From Gemmatimonadota bacterium (GTDB lineage: Bacteria > Latescibacterota > UBA2968 > UBA8231), in assembly GCA_009840005.1 (NCBI GenBank), contig VXOR01000081.1:17578-81577 (forward strand): a stretch of 64,000 nt of DNA. Reading direction: 5' to 3'. Positions 21,834 to 30,927 of the stretch are shown piece by piece (within the stretch, counting starts at the first letter, position 1; every line of letters begins with the position of its first letter). Both the position numbers and the translations under genes were made by a program. The notes under the pieces were generated by a model, which was not told the origin of the DNA, did no database searches, and saw only the letters and a program-made list of their open reading frames with translations.

Positions 21834-22946
21834 TTAATTCGCTAGGTATTTTTCTACTATCTCTTCATTGATGGTCACGCCCAACCCCGGTCCCTCCGGC
21901 ACGTGAACGTAGCCATCGACGACCGCGAATTTTTCGTGCGTCAGGTCGTGGCGCAAGGGCGATTCGGCCATGCAGTATTCAAAGACCTCGCCGTGGGGGA
22001 CTGCCGCGAGGCCGTGCAGGGAAGCAGCGATGGTGATGCCGCTTTTGAACGAGTGGTTGACGACCTTGCGGTGTAAGCGGTGGGCGAGGCGGCCGACTTC
22101 GACCATGGTCGAAAGCCCGCAGCGGCCCGGATCCGGCTGCACCCAGTCGATGCGGCCATTGACGAGCAGCCGCTCAAAGTCCTGATAGCGCGATTCGGCC
22201 TCGCCCGTGGCGATGGGCACTGGGCTGCGCTCGCAGAGGTGTGCATAGCCGGCGACATCCTCGGGGTGCAAAGGTTCTTCGAGCCAGAATATGCCGTACT
22301 CGGCAAACTGCTCGGCGCGCTTGAGGCCGGTCTTCCAGTCCCACACCTGCCCAGCATCTACCAAGATATCTACGTCCGGCCCGGCCCCCTTCAGCGCTTC
22401 GCGCACCAAGGCGATGTCGTTTGCCTCGCTCTGTCCCATCGGTCCCCAGCCGAACTTGATGGCTGTGAATCCCTCGCCAGCAAAGTGGCGGGCCAATTCG
22501 CCGGTTTCTTGCGGCGTGTCGCCGAAGAGGATGGAGCAATAGGCACGGAATTTGGTTTGATAGGGGCCACCGAGCAGTTCGTAGGCCGGGCAATTGCGCG
22601 CTTTACCGGCAATGTCCCACAGCGCGAGGTTGACACCAGCCATGGCGTGTGTGCCCACGCCGACGCGACCGTAGTAGTTGGCCGCTTCGAGCATGCGGGC
22701 ACCGCATACGTCGATGGCCAGCGGGTCCAGGCCCTCTAGCGCGTTGGCGAGGCCGTTGCTAATCTGGTGGGAGAGCGGGGCCTCGACGACGGCCTTGACC
22801 ACGGTGGGAGCCGAATCGACTTCGCCCCAGCCGGTGATGCCGGCGTCGGTTTCTATTTGGATCAGACAGGTGTCCTGCGTGCCGTCGCAGCGAGCGGTAA
22901 CGGCGGGCAGGCGCAGGTAATGAGCGGATACGCGAGTGATTTTCAT
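21834..22946 (-). CDS. Mandelate racemase/muconate lactonizing enzyme-family protein, acid-sugar-dehydratase-like
   Basis: A complete 370-residue enolase-superfamily enzyme. Metal ligands are the Asp of LVDAGQVWDW, the Glu of WLEEPLHPED and the Glu of IATGEAESR. A His-Asp dyad of the mandelate racemase type is present: Asp in QPDPGRCG and His in VVNHSFKSG. The strand-2 motif is AIKFGWG, K-x-G in place of K-x-K, so the dyad is the likely general base. This favours an acid-sugar dehydratase over a dipeptide epimerase. It starts one base after the stop of the outer-membrane protein gene and precedes the two dipeptidases. Confidence 0.88.
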   Translation of the reverse strand: MKITRVSAHYLRLPAVTARCDGTQDTCLIQIETDAGITGWGEVDSAPTVVKAVVEAPLSHQISNGLANALEGLDPLAIDVCGARMLEAANYYGRVGVGTHAMAGVNLALWDIAGKARNCPAYELLGGPYQTKFRAYCSILFGDTPQETGELARHFAGEGFTAIKFGWGPMGQSEANDIALVREALKGAGPDVDILVDAGQVWDWKTGLKRAEQFAEYGIFWLEEPLHPEDVAGYAHLCERSPVPIATGEAESRYQDFERLLVNGRIDWVQPDPGRCGLSTMVEVGRLAHRLHRKVVNHSFKSGITIAASLHGLAAVPHGEVFEYCMAESPLRHDLTHEKFAVVDGYVHVPEGPGLGVTINEEIVEKYLAN

Positions 22947-22947
22947 A

Positions 22948-24576
22948 TTAAAAGTCGAATACGGTTTCGAGGGTCATGATTTTGTGGCGCTGCAAGCGCC
23001 GATTGGCGGAGCGTTCGAAGACGAAGCGAGTATCCCAGCGCACGGATGCGCCTTCTTTTATGTTCAGTCCAACGTCAAAGCCGTAGAAAGTGTCCTCGGT
23101 CGGCTCGAAGAAGTCATCCCGGCCGGTACCGTCTTCGTTGGGATTCCGGCCGATGTTGTTCTTGTGAAAATAAGCGTACGCGCGCTTGAGGTGGGGAAAG
23201 TATTTGAGCAGTTTGCGCGACAAGGATGCACTGGCGATGAGTTGCTGTTTTGGGTCGCCGGTACCCGTCAAATGCTGATAGGAAACCGAGGCGTACGCGT
23301 ACGAGCCGAGTTCCGTGCCCAAGTGACCGAAGAAGCCGGAGAGGTCGTTGCTGTAGCCTAGCCGTGCGTCCTTGGACTGGGCCTGTCCGGTGGCGAGGTC
23401 GAGATACGCGCGATCGAGTTCGTACAGCTCGTCGAAGTAGCGCGAGTCGAAATCGCGGCGGAAGTGGCGGAAATCCAGTTGGCCGTTGAGCGGGCCTAAA
23501 GATAGCCACAAGCCCGGGGCGGCGAACCCGAACCCGGTCGCTTGGCGATTGCCGGGGTAAACGCCCTGCTGTTGCGCCGCAAAGCTGGAGAGTCCGTCGT
23601 CGTCGTCGATCAGCATGGCGAATTGGCCGTAGAGCTTGAGTTCTAAGCCTAGGTCGCGGATGAGCGGATAGGCTAGGTCCACGCCCAAGATCGAAAAGAA
23701 GTCTTGGCCAACGCGGTTTTTGTTGAAGGGTTTGTGGCGTTCCACGTCTTGGTCTATTGGGAAGGCGTTGCCATAATTGGCGTTGAGGCCCAACAAGGCG
23801 GAGGCGATGTCGGCGGGGAGGCCGCTGCCGGCGTCGGCGTCGATGATGCCGTCGTTGTCGTCGTCGCTGTCGATGTGGTCGGGTACGCCGTCGTGGTCGT
23901 TGTCGAGGGCAAAATCGCCGTCTTCTGGAAAGGCGTCAATGGGGTCGGGCACGCCGTCGGAATCGCTGTCGCGCAGGCCGCTGTACTGATCGAGATCAGC
24001 GACAAAGGTCACGCCCACCTCGAGGTCGGCGGCGTAGCCGATGGTCCGCAGCCCGATGAGGGCACCGCCCTCTTGGAAGTCTTGGAGGTTGTTGATCACT
24101 CCTTCGAGTCCGATATTAGTGCCAGCGAAATTGGCGATGCGGAACTGGAATCCGGTTTTCTTGATGCCGGGATAGTGTAGGGTATTGCGGTAGTTGTCCA
24201 TGATGAGGCCGTATCCCAAGGTCACGTCGTCGAGTGCGCCGATTTTGACGTACACCGCGTCGTTGGGGCGCCCATAGCGCACGTAGTAGATTTTGCGCAA
24301 GATTGAGTCGAGGGTTTGGGTTGACGAGCCGGCCTCCCAGCCGCGCGAACCGAGGTCGCCATTGCGCTCGACGAACAGCTCTAAGTCGAGGCCAATGCCC
24401 AAGCGGCCCAAGGGGAAGTCGGGCCGGAGGCTGAGGCGATACAACTGCTCTTGATCGACGGTGACGCTGCCCATGCTGAGCGAGTAGCCGAACATGGCCA
24501 CCGAGGGCTGCGCTGAGGAAGCGACCGGGCAGGCTAGAAACATTAAGATCAAGACGCGGTTGCAGCGAAAATTCAT
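22948..24576 (-). CDS. Probable outer-membrane protein with thrombospondin-3-like calcium repeats
   Basis: A 542-residue exported protein. The start MNFRCNRVLILMFLACPV gives a signal peptide ending SSA; an upstream frame extension of 66 codons lies over the divergent promoter region and is rejected. Alternating hydrophobic strands and GY/GF patterns through the chain suggest a beta-barrel. Residues about 195-250 are an acidic insert with TSP3-like calcium sites (DSDSDGVPDPID, DNDHDGVPDHIDSDDDNDG). The chain ends MTLETVFDF with a terminal phenylalanine, as in barrel proteins. No named family is recognised. It heads the unit with the enolase-superfamily and dipeptidase genes and may be its porin. 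Confidence 0.7.
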   Translation of the reverse strand: MNFRCNRVLILMFLACPVASSAQPSVAMFGYSLSMGSVTVDQEQLYRLSLRPDFPLGRLGIGLDLELFVERNGDLGSRGWEAGSSTQTLDSILRKIYYVRYGRPNDAVYVKIGALDDVTLGYGLIMDNYRNTLHYPGIKKTGFQFRIANFAGTNIGLEGVINNLQDFQEGGALIGLRTIGYAADLEVGVTFVADLDQYSGLRDSDSDGVPDPIDAFPEDGDFALDNDHDGVPDHIDSDDDNDGIIDADAGSGLPADIASALLGLNANYGNAFPIDQDVERHKPFNKNRVGQDFFSILGVDLAYPLIRDLGLELKLYGQFAMLIDDDDGLSSFAAQQQGVYPGNRQATGFGFAAPGLWLSLGPLNGQLDFRHFRRDFDSRYFDELYELDRAYLDLATGQAQSKDARLGYSNDLSGFFGHLGTELGSYAYASVSYQHLTGTGDPKQQLIASASLSRKLLKYFPHLKRAYAYFHKNNIGRNPNEDGTGRDDFFEPTEDTFYGFDVGLNIKEGASVRWDTRFVFERSANRRLQRHKIMTLETVFDF

Positions 24577-24627
24577 ATAGGGAAGATGCGGTCGCCGGGC
24601 CGCGCGTGCAATGGCAAGGCGGTCCTT

Positions 24628-24656
24628 TTGTGCGCCGCAAATGATAACGATATAAC
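24628..24656 (+). promoter_or_regulatory. Candidate promoter for the acyl-CoA synthetase gene
   Basis: TTGTGC (24628-24633), 17 bp, then TATAAC (24651-24656), 20 bp before the ATG at 24677. The -35 box is weak and the -10 box good. The 100-bp divergent gap leaves little room for other choices. Confidence 0.4.
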
Positions 24657-24676
24657 TCACCGGAAAGAGGTTTGCG

Positions 24677-26515
24677 ATGGGACAAACGCTGAGAGATTTG
24701 CTCGACCATAGCTTCGCAACCTGTGCCGAACAGACGGCCATTCGAGAGCTCAAGCCCGTAGAGGGCAGCCGCACATTGAGCTACCAGCCCGTGACCTACG
24801 CCGAGCTCAAAAGTCGCCGCGACCAACTCGCGGCTGGCCTTGCAGCGCAGGGTTTGGCCAAGGGCCAGCGCGTGGGCATTCTCACCGATGGCGGCAGCGA
24901 GCCGCTCTTGATCTTTCTGGCGACCGACTGCATCGGGGTCAGTGCGGTGCCGCTGTGTATCCAGTCGCCTGACGAGGCGCTCGCCCATAGCATCGCACAC
25001 TCTGCGGTTGAGTTGCTGGTCGTAGATCGCAAAGGATACGAGCGGTTTGACACCATCCGAGAGCGACTGGACAAGACGCCGCAGATTGCGTTGACCGAGG
25101 GCGAGGCTGAAGACGCGATCCCTTGGAAAGAGCTAGCGGAGAGCAGCGCGGCCGTGCCCGAGGTCGAGGTGCTGCCGGAAGACGAATCGAAAATTCTCTA
25201 TACCTCGGGTTCAACCGGCCTGCCCAAAGGTGTGATCCAAACCCATGCCAACATCGTCGCCAACGTCGAAGAGGTTTGGGACGTGATTAGCAAGCGCGAG
25301 CCTCTGCGCATGTTCAAGTCTGCGCCCGACTATCACTCTATGGGGATTCTCAATATCTACTACCCCTTGGCCAAGGGGTGGATTTTGGACTTGGCGCGCT
25401 CACCCGACCGCGTCCTCAGCGATATTCGCCTCTCAGAGCCGGAGGGCTTCCTCACCGTGCCGCTGATACTCGACAAAGTGTACGGCAATGTGCGCAAGGA
25501 AATCGACGCTGGTGGTCTCAAGGGAGGCTTGATCCAGCGCTCGGTTGCGGCCAAAGAGCGGTTGGCACGCGGCCAAGCTGGACTGGGCGACAAGCTCTTT
25601 TTGGCTGCCATCGGCCGTTCGATCGTCGGCAAAATTCGCGCCCAGCTCGCCACGCGAGTCGGGCCTCATCTAGAACTTTTGATCGTCGGCTCGGCCAAGG
25701 CCGATCCCAAGGCGTTGGACTTCTTTCACGAAGTGCTCGACATCACCACGTACGAGGGCTACGGCACGACCGAGTGCGCGCCGCTGATTGCCGCCAACCA
25801 TCTCGGCGGGCGCAAAAGCGGTACGGTGGGGAGGCCGTTGCAGGCGGTGAAAATCGTGGCCGAAGACGGTTCGGAAATTGGGTACAACGATCCGGCACAG
25901 GATGAGTGCCGGCCCAGTGGCGATCAGGTCGGGGAGTTGTGGACCAGTGGCCCCAACGTCATGCGCGGATATTTGCACGACCCCGAGCAGACCGAGCAGG
26001 TGCTAGTAGAGGAGGATGGTCAGATCTGGTATCGGACCGGCGACTTGTTCAGTATGGATGACGAGGGCTTTCTTTCGTTCCACGGGCGAGTTGGCCGGCA
26101 ATTCAAGCTGCGCAATGGCGAGTTCGTCAATCCTGAAGCCTTGGAGCGGATTTTCGCCCGAGTGCCCCTAGTCGAGCATGTGATCGTGTACGGCGACCAG
26201 CAGCGCGACTACCCGCTGCCGTTGGTGACGGTGGATGTGGAGGAGGCAAAAAACAGCGGCATTGACGGATTGCCGCTAGAAGACGAGGACGCCCTGCGCA
26301 CGCATTCGAGCTTGGGCGAGCGAATCCGCGAAGGGTTCCTCGCCGAGGCCACGGCCGCCGGCCTGCCGAGCTACCAGCGGCCGCAGCGCATCGCGCTCTT
26401 GCCCGAGCCGCTGAGTGAGGACGCTGGAACCCTGACCAAGGGCCTGAAGAAGATAGTGCCCAAGGCGATCGTCGAGCGGTATCGCACGGTCGTCGAACAA
26501 ACCTACGCATCCTAG
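24677..26515 (+). CDS. AMP-dependent synthetase, long-chain acyl-CoA synthetase-like
   Basis: An ANL-superfamily adenylating enzyme of 612 residues that would activate a carboxylic acid with ATP, usually to a CoA thioester. The phosphate loop YTSGSTGLPKGV is at about residue 175-186. YEGYGTTECAPL is the adenine-binding motif and WYRTGDLFSMDDEGFLSF holds the conserved aspartate, followed by the hinge GRVGRQFKLRNGEFVNPEALE. The lysine expected near the C-terminus is in TLTKGLKK. The start follows an AAAGAGG site. Fatty-acid specificity is inferred from overall resemblance. It ends convergently on the kinase gene with a 4-bp overlap. Confidence 0.88.
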   Translation: MGQTLRDLLDHSFATCAEQTAIRELKPVEGSRTLSYQPVTYAELKSRRDQLAAGLAAQGLAKGQRVGILTDGGSEPLLIFLATDCIGVSAVPLCIQSPDEALAHSIAHSAVELLVVDRKGYERFDTIRERLDKTPQIALTEGEAEDAIPWKELAESSAAVPEVEVLPEDESKILYTSGSTGLPKGVIQTHANIVANVEEVWDVISKREPLRMFKSAPDYHSMGILNIYYPLAKGWILDLARSPDRVLSDIRLSEPEGFLTVPLILDKVYGNVRKEIDAGGLKGGLIQRSVAAKERLARGQAGLGDKLFLAAIGRSIVGKIRAQLATRVGPHLELLIVGSAKADPKALDFFHEVLDITTYEGYGTTECAPLIAANHLGGRKSGTVGRPLQAVKIVAEDGSEIGYNDPAQDECRPSGDQVGELWTSGPNVMRGYLHDPEQTEQVLVEEDGQIWYRTGDLFSMDDEGFLSFHGRVGRQFKLRNGEFVNPEALERIFARVPLVEHVIVYGDQQRDYPLPLVTVDVEEAKNSGIDGLPLEDEDALRTHSSLGERIREGFLAEATAAGLPSYQRPQRIALLPEPLSEDAGTLTKGLKKIVPKAIVERYRTVVEQTYAS

Positions 26516-27558
26516 CTACGCCGCAACTGGTGCAAGCGGCGGCTTAGTTCGGTTGGCGAGGCCGTGCCGGTCGTGCCAATCTGCTGAGCGGTAATTGATG
26601 CGGCCAAGCAGGCTATTGCCGCCGCTTCCGTCAGTTCGGCACCCACTGCCAAAGCCGCACTGAGGGCGGCCGCACAAGTGTCCCCGGTGCCGACTGGGTC
26701 AACGGGTGCGGTGAGGTCCACGGCTGGCATGTGCTCGACTGTACTGCCGTCGGCTACGAGTATTCCCCTATTGCCAAGCGTTAGAAACACCGGGCGACCA
26801 GTCTGGTTGCTGAGTACGCGGGCGTGATGGCCTGCGGTCTTGAGCGACAATCGGCCTTGGCTGCCAAGTGCGGCCCAAGCCTCGCGCTGGTTGGGCTTGA
26901 GGATAGCGCGCTTGAAGAGACCAATGCGCGTACGCGAATCGGCGAGGACCACGAGCTTGGGCTGAGGGTCGAGCGCAGCGGCGATGGCGCGGCGCACGCG
27001 CGTGGTGAGGACGCCGCAATTGGCTTCGGCGACTTGGTCGATGAGTACGAGCCCGTCCCAGTGGCTCAGGCGCTGGCGGACGTGATTGATGAGCGCGCGC
27101 TGGATATTGATCGGGGTCGGACGGCGGTTTTTAATATCGAGCCGCTCCAGTTCCTCAAGGACGGGCCGACCGCGCTGCTTGCTAGCGACGTAGCAGGGCT
27201 TGCCATAGGTTGGAGTCAAGCGGCTTGGAGTTGTGAGGAACCCCGTCAAATCTAGGCCTAGTCGGCGCATGGCCCGCCGCAGTTCGCAGCCTTCGCCGTC
27301 GTCGCCGCAATAGCCCACGACCTCGACCGCACCCACGCCGAGGGCGCGCAAGTTGGCGGCGACATTGCCAGCGGCCCCAGGTTGGCGGCGATAGCCGATT
27401 ACCTGATAGCAGGTCTTGCCGGTCTCCAGCGACTTTTCGTCGAGGGCCGGGTCGCATTCGATGTAGGAATCGAGGAAAAAGTCGCCGACTACGCCGATGC
27501 GCAGCGCGGGAAATGCTTCTAAGAGGGCGCACAGGCGAGTTGGGGCCAAGTCGAACAT
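26512..27558 (-). CDS. PfkB-family sugar kinase, HldE/RfaE kinase-domain-like
   Basis: A 348-residue ribokinase-superfamily protein. The start MFDLAPTRLCALLEAFPALR is chosen because the conserved VVGDFFLDSYI strand then falls at the usual place; a start 15 codons earlier is possible. Motifs are the substrate-binding RQPGAAGNVAANL and the C-terminal anion hole APVDPVGTGDTCAAAL with its catalytic aspartate. The pattern resembles the kinase half of HldE, which phosphorylates heptose-7-phosphate for lipopolysaccharide. The adenylyltransferase half is absent. The real substrate is uncertain. Confidence 0.82.
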   Translation of the reverse strand: MFDLAPTRLCALLEAFPALRIGVVGDFFLDSYIECDPALDEKSLETGKTCYQVIGYRRQPGAAGNVAANLRALGVGAVEVVGYCGDDGEGCELRRAMRRLGLDLTGFLTTPSRLTPTYGKPCYVASKQRGRPVLEELERLDIKNRRPTPINIQRALINHVRQRLSHWDGLVLIDQVAEANCGVLTTRVRRAIAAALDPQPKLVVLADSRTRIGLFKRAILKPNQREAWAALGSQGRLSLKTAGHHARVLSNQTGRPVFLTLGNRGILVADGSTVEHMPAVDLTAPVDPVGTGDTCAAALSAALAVGAELTEAAAIACLAASITAQQIGTTGTASPTELSRRLHQLRRS

Positions 27559-27599
27559 GGGATTGGAGGTGTGGGAGTGGGTAAATCGGGCTTGATTTA

Positions 27600-27630
27600 G
27601 CACCTAGAGCTTCCTATTTTCACTAGGTGC
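27600..27630. promoter_or_regulatory. 8-bp inverted repeat in a divergent gap, possible operator
   Basis: GCACCTAG (27600-27607) and CTAGGTGC (27623-27630) form a perfect inverted repeat with a 15-bp spacer, between the leftward kinase gene and galU. Its half-site spacing fits a dimeric regulator or a weak hairpin. No regulator can be named. Confidence 0.4.
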
Positions 27631-27681
27631 CATTTTATGGTTATGTCATTGATTCTCTTAAACTTAAAATAAAAAGAAAAC

Positions 27682-28551
27682 GTGCCAATTCGCAAAGCCG
27701 TATTCCCCGTAGCAGGTTTGGGTACTCGCCTGCTGCCGGCAACTAAGTCCCAACCCAAGGAGATGCTGCCCGTTGGTTGCAAGCCAGTCGTGCAGTACGT
27801 GGTCGAGGAGATGATCGAACAGGGGTTGGACAAGTTCCTCTTTGTAACGGGCCGCAAAAAGCGCTCGATTGAGGATCACTTCGACGATGATCCCGAGCTT
27901 GCGGCGCGCTTGGGCGATAGCGCGATCGGAGAGGTGGACTATGCGGCCGAGGGCGTTGAATTTTACTATGTGCGGCAGCGGCGTCCTTCCGGCAATGCCG
28001 ATGCTGTGCGTCAGGCGCGGGAATTCGTCGGCGACGAGTCGTTTGTGGTGGGATTTGGCGACACGATCATCGCCTCGCCGCGGGTGCCAGGCGTGGTCGG
28101 TCGGATGATGCAATCGCATGTCCAGCGAGGTGCGGCCGCCACTATTGCCGTATGGGAAGTGCCGCGCGAAGAGACCTACAAGTACGGGGTCGTTACACCG
28201 CAAGGCGCGGCCGACGACGACTTTGCCATCGCCGACATCGTTGAAAAGCCGGCGGTGGAGGTCGCGCCGAGTTGTCTTGCAGTTGCGGCCCGCTATATTT
28301 TTTCACCGGAGATTTTCGCCGCCATTGACGAGATTGAGCCTGGAGTTGGCGGCGAGTTGTGGTTGACTGATGCCATCCGCGTCCTGATCCAGCGCGGGGC
28401 CGAAGTCCGCTGCACACGCCTTGCAAGCGACGAGGCGCGCTACGACATAGGAACGCCGCTCACATACTATCGGGCCTTCGCGGATTTTGCCTTGGCCGAC
28501 CAGGAGTTCGGCGCGGCGTTTCGCGCGTATCTCGAGAGCAAATTGGCCTAG
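27682..28551 (+). CDS. galU: UTP-glucose-1-phosphate uridylyltransferase
   Basis: GalU makes UDP-glucose from UTP and glucose-1-phosphate for surface polysaccharides. The 289-residue protein starts at GTG and opens IRKAVFPVAGLGTRLLPATK, followed by QPKEMLPVGCKPVVQYVVEEM and the family's GDTII metal aspartate. IVEKPAVEVAPS and GGELWLTDAIRVL are also typical. Length is normal. The gene begins a rightward run with the LarA homologue nine bases further on. Confidence 0.94.
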   Translation: MPIRKAVFPVAGLGTRLLPATKSQPKEMLPVGCKPVVQYVVEEMIEQGLDKFLFVTGRKKRSIEDHFDDDPELAARLGDSAIGEVDYAAEGVEFYYVRQRRPSGNADAVRQAREFVGDESFVVGFGDTIIASPRVPGVVGRMMQSHVQRGAAATIAVWEVPREETYKYGVVTPQGAADDDFAIADIVEKPAVEVAPSCLAVAARYIFSPEIFAAIDEIEPGVGGELWLTDAIRVLIQRGAEVRCTRLASDEARYDIGTPLTYYRAFADFALADQEFGAAFRAYLESKLA

Positions 28552-28560
28552 GTAGATGTA

Positions 28561-29835
28561 ATGAAAGTAAAGCTCGACTATGGCCGCGCCGGCCTTGAAA
28601 TCGAAGTGCCCAACTCGGCCGAGGTATTGCAGATGGCTCCGAGTGAGGGACTCGACTGTATCGAGGAGCGGATTGATCACGGCCTGGCCCGCCCGATAGG
28701 GACTCCGTCCTTGCGGCGGCTGGCAAGGGGACGCAAAAACGCCTGCGTAGTCATTGCCGATATTACCCGTCCGGTCCCCAACGCCGTCATTTTGCCGCCG
28801 ATGCTGCGGATTCTCGAAGAGGAAGGAATCGCTCGCGAGGATATTACTCTGTTGGTCGGCACTGGCCTGCATCGGCCCAACGAAGGCGAGGAATTGGTAC
28901 AGCTCGTCGGGGCTGACATCGCCCGCAACTATCGCATCGTCAATCACACAGCCCGCTGTCGCGAGACCCTGACGCACCTAGGGGAAACCTCGGGCGGTGC
29001 TCCAATATGGATCGCCGCGCTCTACATGGAGGCCGACCTGAAAATCGCCACCTCGTTGATCGAGCCGCACTTGATGGCTGGGTACTCGGGCGGTCGCAAG
29101 GCCATTTGCCCGGGATTGATGGGCATTGAGACGATGCGCGTCCTGCACGGCCCCGAGCTGTTGAGCCATCCCCGGGCGTGCGAAGGCTCCATTGAGGGCA
29201 ATCCCTTCCACCGCCAAGCCCTTGAAGTGGCGCAGTGCGCTGGCGTTGATTTCACATTTAATGTAGCTATGAACGACCAGCGGCAAATTACCGGCTTGTT
29301 CTGCGGCGACCTAGAAAAGGCCCATGCCGAAGGGGCCCGCTTCGTCGAGCAGCAGAACGGCGTCTTGGTTGATGAGCCGGTTGACATTGCGATTACCAGC
29401 AGTGCTGGCTGGCCGCTCGACCTGACGTTTTATCAAGCTGTCAAGGGCCTGACGGCGGTGTTGCCCATCGTCAAAGAGGGCGGGACGATTCTTATTGCCG
29501 CCCGCTGCGCCGAGGGTTTGGGTAGTCCTGAATTTGCGGAGATGTTGCTCGGCGCATCTGGTGCCGCCGAATTCTCGGGCTGCCTCGCGGATCCCGATTT
29601 CTTCGCTATCGACCAATGGCAGTTGCAGGAGTTGTGCAAGGTACTCGATAAGGCCGAGGTCATGTTCTACTCGGAGGGCATTGATCCTCAATACCGCGAC
29701 AAGGTGTGGGTCGAGGTCGTTCCCTCTGTGGAGCAAGGGCTAGCTGAGGCGCTGGCGCGGCACGGTGCCGGGGCGCGCATAGCGGTCGTGCCCCAAGGCC
29801 CTTACGTACTCACGCAAACCAAAGGAGAGCACTGA
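28561..29835 (+). CDS. LarA-like nickel-dependent racemase homologue (DUF2088)
   Basis: LarA proteins racemise or epimerise 2-hydroxy acids using a covalently bound nickel-pincer nucleotide. The 424-residue protein keeps the core residues: IADITRPVPN, the histidine in VGTGLHRPNEG, the histidine and pincer-binding lysine in EPHLMAGYSGGRKAICPG, and a further histidine in LLSHPRACEG. The family is known to act on lactate, malate and other short hydroxyacids, so lactate specificity is not assured. A larB gene lies at 6207-6971 in another operon. It overlaps the next gene by one base (TGATG). Confidence 0.85.
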   Translation: MKVKLDYGRAGLEIEVPNSAEVLQMAPSEGLDCIEERIDHGLARPIGTPSLRRLARGRKNACVVIADITRPVPNAVILPPMLRILEEEGIAREDITLLVGTGLHRPNEGEELVQLVGADIARNYRIVNHTARCRETLTHLGETSGGAPIWIAALYMEADLKIATSLIEPHLMAGYSGGRKAICPGLMGIETMRVLHGPELLSHPRACEGSIEGNPFHRQALEVAQCAGVDFTFNVAMNDQRQITGLFCGDLEKAHAEGARFVEQQNGVLVDEPVDIAITSSAGWPLDLTFYQAVKGLTAVLPIVKEGGTILIAARCAEGLGSPEFAEMLLGASGAAEFSGCLADPDFFAIDQWQLQELCKVLDKAEVMFYSEGIDPQYRDKVWVEVVPSVEQGLAEALARHGAGARIAVVPQGPYVLTQTKGEH

Positions 29836-30920
29836 TGTCCGCTAGACATAGGTGGTTTTTGCGGGGAGGATTTGCTTTGCTGGCCGCGCTGTACTGGGGG
29901 GCAGACGGAGGGGCGGCTGTGGTGCCGATTATGGGGTTGGGCGATCAAAATGAAGAGGAGGAGGCCGCAACGGAACCAGTGGTCAGCGACAGCACCATCT
30001 CGGAGGGGCTGAAGCAGCGGCTGCTTTTCATGCCTTTTCGCGACAAGTCGAAATACAAGGGCGAGTGGGACATATATTCGGCCATGCCCCGGGGCTTGGC
30101 CGATTCGCTGCGTGGCAGTGCCTTTTTCAGCACTGTGTCTATTGATTCGGCACTCGTGCGGCTGAAAAAGAAAGAATTTCAAGGCAAGCTCGATGTCGAG
30201 CGCGCCTTGACCATTGGCCGCGAGGTAGAAGCCGACTACGTCGTCTTGGGGCAGATCGACGAGATGAGCATGAAGCGCTTCCGCGCCACCGTGCCCATCG
30301 GCGGCTATCGCAGCTATCAGGGCCTGACCACGGTGCGACTGTATCCCTATAAGGTCATAGATGGGGAGCCGGCCGGTGAGGTGATAAGGGAAGTAGCTGA
30401 GGATAGCAAGCGTTATGGGGTCACTAACCCAGCGGCCTACGTACCGCTGGAGAAGGAGTATTTCCTCTTGGGGCAAATGGAGTGGGGCAGCGAGGAATTT
30501 CACAACACCTTGCTGGGCAAGTCGGTGAGCCGATGTCTGGACCACTTGGCCGCCGGGCTAGACAGCCTTATCCAACCCCCGGCCGCACTCAAGGTTTCCG
30601 AGCCAAAAATCATCGAGGTGGTGGCTGATACCGTGCAGACTGATACAGGGGAGAACGGCCAATCATCTGTGCGAGTGCGGTTGAGTGCCTATATTAATGT
30701 GGGATTAGCCGATTCAGTGCAGAAAGGCAACAAGTACGGCGTGTGGGACAAGGGGCGGGAATTGAAAGACCCGGATACCGGCGAGGTGTTGGGAAAGTCC
30801 CTGCCGCGCCGGGTCGGCGTCGTGCAAGTCGAACAGGTGCTCAGCCAACACCTGTCGCTAGTGAGGATTCTCCAAGGGGAAGACGCCGTGCAAAAGGACT
30901 ACGGAATTCGCGCCGAATAA
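29835..30920 (+). CDS. Exported protein with CsgG/TolB-N-like and FlgT-like segments
   Basis: A 361-residue protein with a signal peptide (ALYWGADGGAA). Residues about 55-190 resemble the CsgG/TolB N-terminal fold: RLLFMPFRDKSKYKG, then a partner strand ADYVVLGQIDEM and a YRSYQGLTTVRLYPYKVIDG segment. The last 90 residues (AYINVGLADSVQKGNKYGVW, VGVVQVEQVLSQHLSLVRIL) resemble the C-terminal domain of FlgT and related periplasmic proteins. No lipobox cysteine is present. It begins at the larA-like stop codon (TGATG), so it is coupled to that gene. Function is unknown; an envelope assembly role is a guess. Confidence 0.6.
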   Translation: MSARHRWFLRGGFALLAALYWGADGGAAVVPIMGLGDQNEEEEAATEPVVSDSTISEGLKQRLLFMPFRDKSKYKGEWDIYSAMPRGLADSLRGSAFFSTVSIDSALVRLKKKEFQGKLDVERALTIGREVEADYVVLGQIDEMSMKRFRATVPIGGYRSYQGLTTVRLYPYKVIDGEPAGEVIREVAEDSKRYGVTNPAAYVPLEKEYFLLGQMEWGSEEFHNTLLGKSVSRCLDHLAAGLDSLIQPPAALKVSEPKIIEVVADTVQTDTGENGQSSVRVRLSAYINVGLADSVQKGNKYGVWDKGRELKDPDTGEVLGKSLPRRVGVVQVEQVLSQHLSLVRILQGEDAVQKDYGIRAE

Positions 30921-30927
30921 GGTCGAT

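Noticed and set aside
22080..22739. Long open frame antisense to the enolase-superfamily gene
   Set aside because: It mirrors a strongly conserved enzyme frame, has no recognisable motifs and is a GC-skew shadow.
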